Positions 26,999-34,145 of a DNA stretch of 41,476 bases are shown here, one piece after another. The DNA comes from BS150m-G50 sp964517435 (GTDB lineage Bacteria > CAIWAD01 > BS150m-G50): the NCBI GenBank assembly GCA_964517435.1, contig CAZFEC010000027.1, positions 1 to 41,476 of the forward strand. Reading direction: 5' to 3'. Below the pieces are notes generated by a model that did not search any database, had not been told where the DNA came from, and was given only the letters and a program-made list of their open reading frames with translations. Made by a program: the position numbers and the translations under genes. Positions within the stretch are counted from its first letter, which is position 1. Each line of letters opens with the position of its first letter.

Positions 26999-28761
26999 TG
27001 CGAAGTACGGCAAACCGACAAAACAGTTACGCGCGACCGCCCCGGCGGACAGCGACCGACTCCGGCAAACGTGTCTCCGCCGGTCAGGGCTGGAGCCTCC
27101 TGCTGCTGCTCCTGCTCTGGCTCTGTGGACCGGATCCGCTCGCCGCCGACAGCTGGCGGGAACTGGACGCGATTCCCGACACGCTGCGGTTGAACCGGCT
27201 GGAGTGTGACTTGCCCCGGGTGCCTGAATTGATAGGACTGCCCGACACTACCGCCGCGGCGGCCTGTCGCGACCGTCTGGACCGGCTCACCCGCGCGGGC
27301 TGGTGGAACGCCCGCTTCGACAGCCTGGTCGCTCAGGACGGCACCGGCACCGCCCACTTTACACCGGGACGGCGTTTACGGCTGGCCGAGCTGCGACTCC
27401 AGCCGGAGAGCGGACCGATCCGCGTGGTGGCGGTCAACCAACCGGCGACGGAGACGGTGGTCACGGAGCAGCTCTCCGATCAGCTGACGGCAAACCTGGC
27501 CGCCGGCGCCGCCTTCAGCGAGTTGCGACTGGAGGGAGTGGTGGTCGAGCAGGGTCGGGTCGCCTTGAACTGGCGGATGCGGGGGGAGGAACCGGTGCGG
27601 TTGGCCAGCCAGCTGGTGTACGGCAACCAGCTGACCCGTCCCGAGGTGATCGACCGCCTGACCCGTTTCCAGCCGGGTATGAACCTGAATCCGCTGCACT
27701 GGGAGAAAGCCCGCCTCAATCTGCGCCGCCAGATCTTCGTCGAAGCGGTGGAACCGTTTCAGCTGGTGCGCAGCGGCGGGGACGGCGAGTATGCCACTCT
27801 GATCAAACTGACGGAGGCACCCTCCTATTTCTTCGCCGGCAATCTCGGCTATGCAGCCGGCGAGCAGAACAGCGGCTACTGGGTCTGGAGCGTCGACATT
27901 CGCCTGCTCAACATCCTGGGTACCGCCCGCGAGTTGTACCTGCGTACCGACCGGACCGCACCGGAAACCCGCTCCATAAGCGTCCGCTACCGTGAACCGT
28001 TCCTGCTGGGCAGCCAACTCTTCCTGGAACCGCATCTGATGCAGCAGGATCATGACTCGACCTACCACGAACGGGAATACGGTCTGGTGACCGGTTGGCG
28101 CCCCTCCTTCACCCTGGCGCTGTCGCTCGGGCTCTCCCGCCGGGAAGTCTTCCCGGACAGCCTGCACGGCTGGATCGAGCAGGGCATCCGGCAGGAACGC
28201 AACACGGTCTGGGAATCGGAGCTGATCCTCGATTCCCGCGACGATCTGCTGCATCCCCGCCGCGGTTTCTACGCGCGGTACGGTTTCCTGGAGAGCCGTA
28301 AACAGCTGCGCATCCCCGGCGACGAGGAATCGCACGGTCAGCGCGTGGTAAAGCAACGGCTGACAACGCAGCTGCCCTGGCCGCTGCACCGGCGCTGGAC
28401 GTTGCTCCTGGACCAGGACGCGCAGCTGCTGCAAAGCGACTCGACCCTCTCGCTGCCGGACCTGCTGCGTCTCGGCGGCACCCGTTCCCTGCGGGGTTAC
28501 CGGGAGGAGCAGTTCCTGGTCGATCGTTACCTGCTGGGCCGGAGCGAACTGCAGTATCACCTGGGCCGGGGCAGCGATCTGCATCTCTTCCTGGACGGTG
28601 CCGTCATGGAGCGGCGGGGAAACCGGTGGGGCAACACCGGGTACGGTGTCGGCTTGAAACTGCGGGTGCGACAGGGTTATCTTGGAGTCGATTACGCGCT
28701 GCCGGGCGGCGGTTCTCTCGGTGACGGCAAGTTGCACCTGCTTTACGAAAGCGTCTTCTGA
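26998..28761 (+). CDS. Omp85-superfamily (BamA/TamA-like) outer-membrane protein
   Basis: 587 residues from the ATG at 26998, which overlaps the upstream stop (TGATG); an in-frame ATG at 26980 would add six residues. An unusually long basic N-terminus (about 1-31) precedes a hydrophobic signal (32-43). At least one POTRA-like domain is seen (about 202-265; 'VYGNQLTRPEVIDRLTRFQPGMNLNP'). The barrel carries the Omp85 loop-6 motif in 'LGGTRSLRGYREEQF' (492-506) and ends in Phe. It is shorter than a BamA with five POTRA domains, so it is more likely a specialised assembly or secretion protein for the neighbouring barrel than the housekeeping BamA. Confidence 0.85.
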   Translation: MRSTANRQNSYARPPRRTATDSGKRVSAGQGWSLLLLLLLWLCGPDPLAADSWRELDAIPDTLRLNRLECDLPRVPELIGLPDTTAAAACRDRLDRLTRAGWWNARFDSLVAQDGTGTAHFTPGRRLRLAELRLQPESGPIRVVAVNQPATETVVTEQLSDQLTANLAAGAAFSELRLEGVVVEQGRVALNWRMRGEEPVRLASQLVYGNQLTRPEVIDRLTRFQPGMNLNPLHWEKARLNLRRQIFVEAVEPFQLVRSGGDGEYATLIKLTEAPSYFFAGNLGYAAGEQNSGYWVWSVDIRLLNILGTARELYLRTDRTAPETRSISVRYREPFLLGSQLFLEPHLMQQDHDSTYHEREYGLVTGWRPSFTLALSLGLSRREVFPDSLHGWIEQGIRQERNTVWESELILDSRDDLLHPRRGFYARYGFLESRKQLRIPGDEESHGQRVVKQRLTTQLPWPLHRRWTLLLDQDAQLLQSDSTLSLPDLLRLGGTRSLRGYREEQFLVDRYLLGRSELQYHLGRGSDLHLFLDGAVMERRGNRWGNTGYGVGLKLRVRQGYLGVDYALPGGGSLGDGKLHLLYESVF

Positions 28762-29558
28762 TGAATGTGATACGTCCGCTCAACGTTTTGCTGGCCGGCG
28801 CAACGGTCTGGCTGGGCGCCTGGCTGACCGCCGTCCCGTTGCTGGCGCCCCGTACATGGGTGGCAACGCTGGTAGTGATGCTCTACACCGCGGCCGGCAA
28901 CGTAATGAATGATGTCTACGACCTGGCGGTTGATCGTCTGAACCGACCCGAACGGGCGCTGCCGTCCGGCCGCATCACGAGCGGACAGGCACGACTGCTC
29001 TACCGGTTACTCTTCGGCGCCGGCACTCTACTCGCCCTTTACCAGGGGCTCTACTGGATTGCGGTGCCGGCCCTCGCGCTGATCGTCTGGTACAACCGGC
29101 GGCTGCAGCACACCCCCCTGGCGGGAAACCTCGTCGTAGCGCTGCTGACCGTGCTGCCGCTCTGGTATGCCGCCTGCTTAAGCGCGTATCACGCGCTGCT
29201 TTTCCCTTCGCTCCTGATTTTCCTGGTGCAACTGGCGCGCGAGATCGTGAAGGACATCGAAGACTGCGCCGGTGACCGCCTGCGGGACGCACGCACCCTG
29301 CCACTCCTGATCGGTGAGCGAAGGGCGCTGCTGGCGGCCGCGGGGCTGAACCTGCTACTCTGGCTGGTTGCCCTCCTGGCCTGGTACCGTGAATACTACA
29401 CGGTGTTATTGCCGCTGGTGGTGCTGCTGGTGATCCTGCCGCTTACCCTGTGGGGATTTCTGCAGGCGGGACGGCAGGGCGCCTGGCGCCGGTTACAGAT
29501 GTCACTCAAACTGGTGATGATCATCGGTTTCGTCACCCTTATTTTCGGAGTACGCTGA
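28761..29558 (+). CDS. UbiA-family polyprenyl transferase (GGGP geranylgeranyltransferase-like)
   Basis: 265 residues, mostly membrane helices (about eight). The two Asp-rich motifs are NDVYDLAVD (50-58, continuing 'RLNRPERALPSG') and 'EIVKDIEDCAGD' in the second half, which bind the Mg-prenyl diphosphate. This pattern is closest to archaeal-type digeranylgeranylglyceryl phosphate synthases, but menaquinone and other UbiA members are alternatives. Start and stop overlap both neighbours by 1 nt. Its lipid product is not clear from context; the surrounding genes are outer-membrane proteins and maf. It begins with a GTGATAC motif at 28767 using a rare ATA codon. Confidence 0.85.
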   Translation: MNVIRPLNVLLAGATVWLGAWLTAVPLLAPRTWVATLVVMLYTAAGNVMNDVYDLAVDRLNRPERALPSGRITSGQARLLYRLLFGAGTLLALYQGLYWIAVPALALIVWYNRRLQHTPLAGNLVVALLTVLPLWYAACLSAYHALLFPSLLIFLVQLAREIVKDIEDCAGDRLRDARTLPLLIGERRALLAAAGLNLLLWLVALLAWYREYYTVLLPLVVLLVILPLTLWGFLQAGRQGAWRRLQMSLKLVMIIGFVTLIFGVR

Positions 29559-30154
29559 TGGACTTGCAGTATGGCGAGCAGATCGTTCTCGCTTCCGCTT
29601 CGCCGCGTCGGCGGCATATCTTCAGCAACGCCGGTTTCCAGGTGACCGTCGAGCCGGCCAGTATCGACGAGACGATCACACCCGGCACGCCGCCCGACAC
29701 CGCAGTTAAAATGCTGGCACTGCGCAAGGCGACCACGGTTGCGACGGATCGTCCCGATCATGTCGTGGTCGGTGCCGACACTATCGTCTACCTTGAAGCC
29801 GCTATCCTGGAGAAACCGGCCGACAAGGCGGAGGCCTGCGCCATGTTGACCCGTCTGCAGGGCAGGTGGCACACGGTGTACACCGGTTTCGCCATCGTCA
29901 AGGAGAGCACGGGACAACAATCAGTTCAGGCTGAGGAAACCATGGTGAAATTCCTGCCGCTCACGCCGGAGTTCATTAGCTATTATGTCGACAGCGGCGA
30001 ACCCTTGGACAAAGCGGGCGCATACGGCATTCAGGAACGCGGATCACTCTTCGTCGAACAGTTGCGCGGGTGCTATTTCAACGTGATGGGCTTCCCGATC
30101 GCCGCTTTCTATCGCGAATTCCGGCGGTTGTTCGGAGGTGAAGAGCAGAAATAG
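29558..30154 (+). CDS. maf: Maf-family nucleoside triphosphate pyrophosphatase
   Basis: 198 residues. Maf proteins hydrolyse non-canonical or pyrimidine NTPs (dTTP/UTP) to monophosphates and pyrophosphate. 'LASASPRRRHIF' (11-22), 'DETI', 'VGADTIVYLE', 'KPADKAEACAML' and 'DKAGAYGIQERG' are the family blocks. The ATG at 29558 was chosen as the family start; it overlaps the UbiA-family stop by 1 nt and GGAG lies 7 nt upstream. It ends the envelope operon. Confidence 0.94.
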   Translation: MDLQYGEQIVLASASPRRRHIFSNAGFQVTVEPASIDETITPGTPPDTAVKMLALRKATTVATDRPDHVVVGADTIVYLEAAILEKPADKAEACAMLTRLQGRWHTVYTGFAIVKESTGQQSVQAEETMVKFLPLTPEFISYYVDSGEPLDKAGAYGIQERGSLFVEQLRGCYFNVMGFPIAAFYREFRRLFGGEEQK

Positions 30155-30241
30155 TATAACAAAGGTTTGATCATCTAAAGTGTCACTTGAATTATTTTCA
30201 GAATCGAGAATGGACACTGATAATTCATTCGGAATTCGGCC

Positions 30242-30300
30242 TCGGTATCGGGATCGGACGAGAATAATCTATCGATAGCGATCCCGATTCCGACTACCGA
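30242..30300. repeat. Long imperfect inverted repeat after maf
   Basis: A perfect 10-bp inner stem (ATCGGGATCG at 30247-30256, CGATCCCGAT at 30279-30288) is flanked by TCGGT (30242-30246) and ACCGA (30296-30300). The 22-nt loop contains ATCGAT. There is no T-run, so it may be a repeat-family palindrome rather than a simple terminator. The whole non-coding stretch 30155-30460 otherwise holds only the promoter at 30348. Confidence 0.6.
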
Positions 30301-30347
30301 TAAGCACATCTTTCATCGCTATGTCACTTGCTTCACCTACAAACCCC

Positions 30348-30375
30348 TTGACAAACGGCGGAATGATAGTATCAT
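30348..30375 (+). promoter_or_regulatory. Sigma70-type promoter upstream of the RodZ-like gene
   Basis: TTGACA (30348-30353) and TATCAT (30370-30375) are separated by 16 bp. The -35 is consensus and the -10 matches five of six. The predicted start is near 30382, leaving a leader of about 80 nt. It probably drives the RodZ-like gene and perhaps the two signalling genes after it. Confidence 0.7.
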
Positions 30376-30460
30376 AAAACAGTTGATATTACTGAGTTTC
30401 CAACCAACACAACCGCACCTGCTGCGCGACCTACCTGCGATATGACCGGAAGGGCTGAAT

Positions 30461-31249
30461 TTGGACCTGCAGCAATTCTGTGACAATCTCAAATCCGCAC
30501 GCCTCTACCAGGAAATGGAACTCATTGAGATTTCACGCGAAACCCGCATCTCCGTTGGCTTTCTCACCGCGCTGGAGGATGGTGACTGGCACCTGATCCC
30601 TCCCGGCTACCTGCGCGGTTATCTCAGTAATTATGCCGAGAGCGTGGGAATGAACCTGGAGCGGGTGCTCGAGAGTTTCACTGAACTGGAATGGGAACCG
30701 CCGGAACCGGACAGCGCTCCGGTGCTGGAGCTGGAATCGCAACGGCCGGCTCTCGATCCCGCCTCCACGCGGATTCCAGGACTGTTGGAGGCGGTGCCGC
30801 TCCTGCGCTGGTTGCTGTTCGCCGTCGCGGCCCTGGTGCTGGTCCTGATCGGCGGGGGGATACTGATGCTGTTCGATTCAACGCCCCCACCGGAGATCGT
30901 TCAGGAGGAACCGGTGGTAGTCCGCGATACCGTCTCCCGGAGTGAACCGCAACCGGATTCGACCGTTTTCAGCATCGAAAAGGTTAATCTCGCCTTCGCA
31001 TTTACCGATAGTTGTTACCTGAAGGTCGGCACGGGAGATTCGCTCATCAAAGAGTGGATTTACCTGCCTGGCGACTCGATCGCCTTCACCAGTGAAGGGC
31101 AATTGCAGGTAACAGTCGGTAATCCCCAGGCCGCGATCCTGTATTTCAACGGCAGGAGCAGCGGCAAGGTAGGTCAAACCAACCAGCCGGCACACCTCGT
31201 AGTAGATCCCGCGGGTGTCCAGCATTCCAGCCTGGGAGTGCTCCGCTAA
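30461..31249 (+). CDS. RodZ-like membrane protein with HTH and C-terminal beta domain
   Basis: 262 residues from a TTG with AGGG upstream. An N-terminal Cro/CI-like helix-turn-helix (about 4-75; 'LIEISRETRISVGFLTALEDGDW', 'PPGYLRGYLSNYAE') is the RodZ type, which binds MreB rather than DNA. A proline-rich linker, one membrane helix (about 116-138) and an extracytoplasmic beta domain (about 175-262; 'VNLAFAFTDSCYLKV', 'VTVGNPQAAILYFNG') follow, the last like DUF4115. It probably helps shape or elongate the cell. No mreB is nearby, so this rests on architecture. Confidence 0.85.
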   Translation: MDLQQFCDNLKSARLYQEMELIEISRETRISVGFLTALEDGDWHLIPPGYLRGYLSNYAESVGMNLERVLESFTELEWEPPEPDSAPVLELESQRPALDPASTRIPGLLEAVPLLRWLLFAVAALVLVLIGGGILMLFDSTPPPEIVQEEPVVVRDTVSRSEPQPDSTVFSIEKVNLAFAFTDSCYLKVGTGDSLIKEWIYLPGDSIAFTSEGQLQVTVGNPQAAILYFNGRSSGKVGQTNQPAHLVVDPAGVQHSSLGVLR

Positions 31250-31347
31250 GCTGCCGGACAGTCATCCGGCGCCCCGTGTTTCCCCTTCACCACCTGGCAG
31301 AACTGAGCCTGGCCGCTACGCTTGCATCGCATAATCGTGGAGGAGAG

Positions 31348-32109
31348 ATGCCCGCCGAATCTGCCGGTACCGAACATTCCGCCAGCGATGTCACTCCGGC
31401 GTCTGCTCCCACTTCCCCCCATCACATCCTGATCGTGGATGACGATCCCCACAACCGCGACCTGCTGGCTGCGGAAATGGTGCATGCCGGCCATACCGCC
31501 CGCACGGCGCCGGACGGACGCGCCGGGGTTGCCGCCGCCCTGGAGCAGGTGCCGGATCTGGTCCTGATGGACCTGGCCATGCCGCAACTGGACGGTTTCG
31601 GTGCCATCGCGAAGTTGCGCGCCGATGCCAGAACCGAACTGGTGCCGATCATCATCATGTCGGCGATGGTGGAGGTGGCGCACCGCGTGCGGGGTTTGAA
31701 ACTGGGCGCCAATGACTACATCTGCAAACCGTTCGATCTGCGCGACATCAACCAGCGGGTCGGGATCCATCTGCGACTGCAGGAGCTGGAGCGCCTGCGG
31801 CGGCAACAGCAGCGGGATGAGGTCGCTCTGGAAGTTCTGGGCGCCGCCGCCCATGAACTGGCGCAACCGGTCAACGGCGCGCTGGGCTATGTACAGCTCA
31901 TGCTGACCATGGCCGAAATGAAGGGCGAGCAGGATGCGGTGGAACTCACCCGCGATCGTTTTGAACAGATAGAAGCCTGCCTGCAGAAGGCGGATAGCGT
32001 GCTCCAGAAGCTGTCCGGCCTGGACAACTACCATTCCCTCGACTACGCCGGAGGGGTCAAGATTCTCAATATCCACCAGACCGGGAAGCGAGATCATGGC
32101 GGAGTATGA
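31348..32109 (+). CDS. Receiver plus DHp-like protein without kinase ATPase domain
   Basis: 253 residues from an ATG with GGAGGAG just upstream; earlier starts lack this. After a Ser/Ala/Pro-rich N-tail (1-24) comes a complete receiver domain with acidic D31-D33, phospho-acceptor D75 ('LVLMDLAMPQLDG') and K127 ('CKPF'). A coiled segment (about 140-160) leads to a histidine-kinase-like dimerisation helix with H169 in 'GAAAHELAQPVNGALGYVQLML'. The chain then ends after about 85 residues and has no HATPase domain. It may act as a phosphorelay or as a substrate for kinases in trans. The next gene overlaps by 14 nt and has the same architecture in degenerate form. Confidence 0.8.
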   Translation: MPAESAGTEHSASDVTPASAPTSPHHILIVDDDPHNRDLLAAEMVHAGHTARTAPDGRAGVAAALEQVPDLVLMDLAMPQLDGFGAIAKLRADARTELVPIIIMSAMVEVAHRVRGLKLGANDYICKPFDLRDINQRVGIHLRLQELERLRRQQQRDEVALEVLGAAAHELAQPVNGALGYVQLMLTMAEMKGEQDAVELTRDRFEQIEACLQKADSVLQKLSGLDNYHSLDYAGGVKILNIHQTGKRDHGGV

Positions 32110-32752
32110 AACGCTGCTGCTGTTGCAGGACCCGCCCCGGCCCGATCACCGATTGGTGCGCACGCTGGAATCAGCCTGCTACAGCGTGGAGCCGATTGTA
32201 TTACCGGAAGCAACGGCTTCCATAACCCCGGCGGATGCCGGCGGCGATCTACTCCTTTTGAATGTGGATGGCGATCCGAGCGAGCTGGTTCGACGTTTGC
32301 GCGCGCAACCCGGGTACGCCGAACTGCCGCTGCTGGTCGTGATGGAAACTCACACCAACCGCGCCGCCGCCGACTTCCTCGATCAGGGAATCGACGAGAT
32401 CATCTTCTATCCCTGGTACAGCGAAGAGGTGCTGGCCAGGCTGGAAGCGAGACTGCGACTGCAGCGGTTGGAGAGAACCTCACTGCAAAGCCAGCGGGTC
32501 GAGGCGATGTATCACACCGCCCGCACTTCGATCGACCGCATAGAACCGGCTCTGCAGACCGGTCTGGCGCTGTTGACGGAGATCGCCGCCGCTTATACGG
32601 AAACCGATGTTAGCTGCCGGTTGGAACTGGCGAAAGTGCGCCAGCTGGAACAGGCGCTGCAGCAGGTAGCGCACAGCATCCACCACCTGCAGGATGTAAG
32701 CCGCCGCGTAACTCCCGTCCCAGTCGAGCTGAAACAGACTTCGCTTCCCTGA
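32096..32752 (+). CDS. Pseudo-receiver plus degenerate DHp-like protein
   Basis: 218 residues. It aligns by pattern with the preceding protein: a receiver-like fold (about 5-120; 'DLLLLNVDGD', 'ELPLLVVME', 'GIDEIIFYPW') followed by helices (from about 120). The phospho-acceptor Asp is replaced by N56 and the conserved Lys by Y105, so it should not be phosphorylated. The helical part has 'MYHTARTSIDRI' where its neighbour has 'AAHELAQPVNG', keeping a His but losing Glu and Pro. It looks like a diverged duplicate of the upstream gene and may form a heterodimer with its product. Not a family I can name. Confidence 0.65.
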   Translation: MAEYETLLLLQDPPRPDHRLVRTLESACYSVEPIVLPEATASITPADAGGDLLLLNVDGDPSELVRRLRAQPGYAELPLLVVMETHTNRAAADFLDQGIDEIIFYPWYSEEVLARLEARLRLQRLERTSLQSQRVEAMYHTARTSIDRIEPALQTGLALLTEIAAAYTETDVSCRLELAKVRQLEQALQQVAHSIHHLQDVSRRVTPVPVELKQTSLP

Positions 32753-32846
32753 CTTCATTCCAGCATTCTACTTCTTCATCTCTCCTCTCTGAAGCCGCGT
32801 CAACCGCTGTTTGTCCTTGTAGGTCACCGGCAAAATGTGGAACATA

Positions 32847-32863
32847 TTAACTTTTCAAGTTAA
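32847..32863. promoter_or_regulatory. Palindrome, possible operator upstream of the PLP-enzyme gene
   Basis: TTAACTT-TTC-AAGTTAA is a perfect 7-bp inverted repeat with a 3-nt centre, about 60 nt upstream of the PLP-enzyme start. A weak promoter (TTGAGA at 32874-32879, TATTGT at 32896-32901, 16-bp spacer) lies just downstream, so the palindrome would be upstream of the -35. Its form suits a dimeric regulator, but the regulator is unknown. Confidence 0.4.
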
Positions 32864-32922
32864 CCTTAACCACTTGAGAACGATCCCCAAAGAGGTATTG
32901 TTGCAGGGAAATGCGAGGTGCA

Positions 32923-34113
32923 ATGAAGAATCGGCATAAACAGCTGGCGGATGCGTCACGTATCGTTCACGGCATCGGTCCCGTGGACCCCGCCTGGGGT
33001 GGTGTTTCCACCCCGATCCATCAGTCTTCGACTTTCAGCTTCGCGGATGCCGCCCAGGGAGCGGCCCGTTTTGCCGGTGAAGATGATGGTTACATCTATA
33101 CCCGCATGGGTAATCCGACCAACGCCGCCCTGGAGCGCAGTCTGGCCGATCTCGAGGAGGGTTACGGCGCGATGGTCACCGCTTCCGGTATGGCCGCCAT
33201 CACCACCACCTGGCTGGCGCTGCTCTCAAGCGGCGATCATCTGGTTTCCACCGCCGCGGTCTACGGCCCCTCGCGCACCGTCCTGAAACGGGATTTCAGC
33301 CGCTTCGGCATCGAAGCCAGTTTTGTCAACACCGCCGATATCGACGCGATCGCCGCCGCCTGCCGGCCGGAAACGCGTCTGCTGTTTGTCGAAACACCCG
33401 CCAATCCCACGCTGGAAATCACCGATCTGGAGGCGGTCGCCGCCCTGGCGCGGGAGCGGAATCTGCTGCTGATGGTCGACAACACCTTCTCAACCCCCTA
33501 CCTGCAGAAACCGCTCACGCTGGGCGCGGATATCGTCGTGCACTCGCTGACCAAGTTCATCAACGGCCACAGCGATGTGGTGGGAGGCGTCATCATCCCC
33601 CGGGATGAGGAACTGTTCCGCCGTTTGCGCAGCGTGCTCAATTACTTCGGCGGCACCATGGATCCCCACCAGGCCTGGCTGGTGCTGCGGGGACTCAAAA
33701 CGCTGGCACTGCGGCTCGATCGCAGCTGCGCCAACGCGGCGCAACTCGCTGACTACCTGGAACAGCATCCCCAGGTGAAGCGGGTGGTCTATCCCGGTCT
33801 GGCGTCGCATCCGCAGCGGGAACTGTCCCAGCGGCAGATGAAGCTGCCGGGCGCCATGATCAGCTTCGAACTTAAAGGTGGTACGGCGGCGGGTCGCATC
33901 GTGATGGACTCGGTCGAACTCTGCACGCTGGCAGTATCGCTGGGCGGATTCGAAACCCTGATTCAGCATCCCGCTTCCATGACCCATGCCGGTATGCCGC
34001 GTGAGCAGCGCCTGCAGGCGGAGATTACCGACGGTCTTGTCCGGCTCGCGGTCGGGTGCGAGGAGGTGGATGATCTGCAGGCCGACCTGGAGCAGGCGCT
34101 GGCGAAGATCTAA
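32923..34113 (+). CDS. Cys/Met-metabolism PLP-dependent enzyme (gamma-lyase/trans-sulfuration family)
   Basis: 396 residues from the second of two close ATGs (32911 and 32923); only the second has a well-spaced GAGGTG. The PLP-binding Lys is K211 in 'HSLTKFINGHSDVVGG', with the PLP-stacking region 'TASGMAAI' and D186 in 'LLMVDNTFSTPYLQ'. 'YTRMGNPTN' is the phosphate-binding segment from the neighbouring subunit. The family includes methionine gamma-lyase, cystathionine gamma-lyase/synthase and O-acetylhomoserine sulfhydrylase. The Cys typical of methionine gamma-lyase after 'YG' is a Pro here ('VYGPS'), so the exact reaction is left open. Confidence 0.85.
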   Translation: MKNRHKQLADASRIVHGIGPVDPAWGGVSTPIHQSSTFSFADAAQGAARFAGEDDGYIYTRMGNPTNAALERSLADLEEGYGAMVTASGMAAITTTWLALLSSGDHLVSTAAVYGPSRTVLKRDFSRFGIEASFVNTADIDAIAAACRPETRLLFVETPANPTLEITDLEAVAALARERNLLLMVDNTFSTPYLQKPLTLGADIVVHSLTKFINGHSDVVGGVIIPRDEELFRRLRSVLNYFGGTMDPHQAWLVLRGLKTLALRLDRSCANAAQLADYLEQHPQVKRVVYPGLASHPQRELSQRQMKLPGAMISFELKGGTAAGRIVMDSVELCTLAVSLGGFETLIQHPASMTHAGMPREQRLQAEITDGLVRLAVGCEEVDDLQADLEQALAKI

Positions 34114-34145
34114 CGCTGGCGCCGCCGGATCACCCGGAGTTTTGT

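Noticed and set aside
27376..28737. Long - strand open frame across the Omp85 gene
   Set aside because: The + strand frame has a signal, POTRA and the loop-6 motif; the antisense frame is composition-driven.
32753..32922. Possible SAM or other riboswitch before the sulfur-metabolism PLP enzyme
   Set aside because: The leader is short and the conserved SAM-riboswitch core was not found; only a simple palindrome is present.
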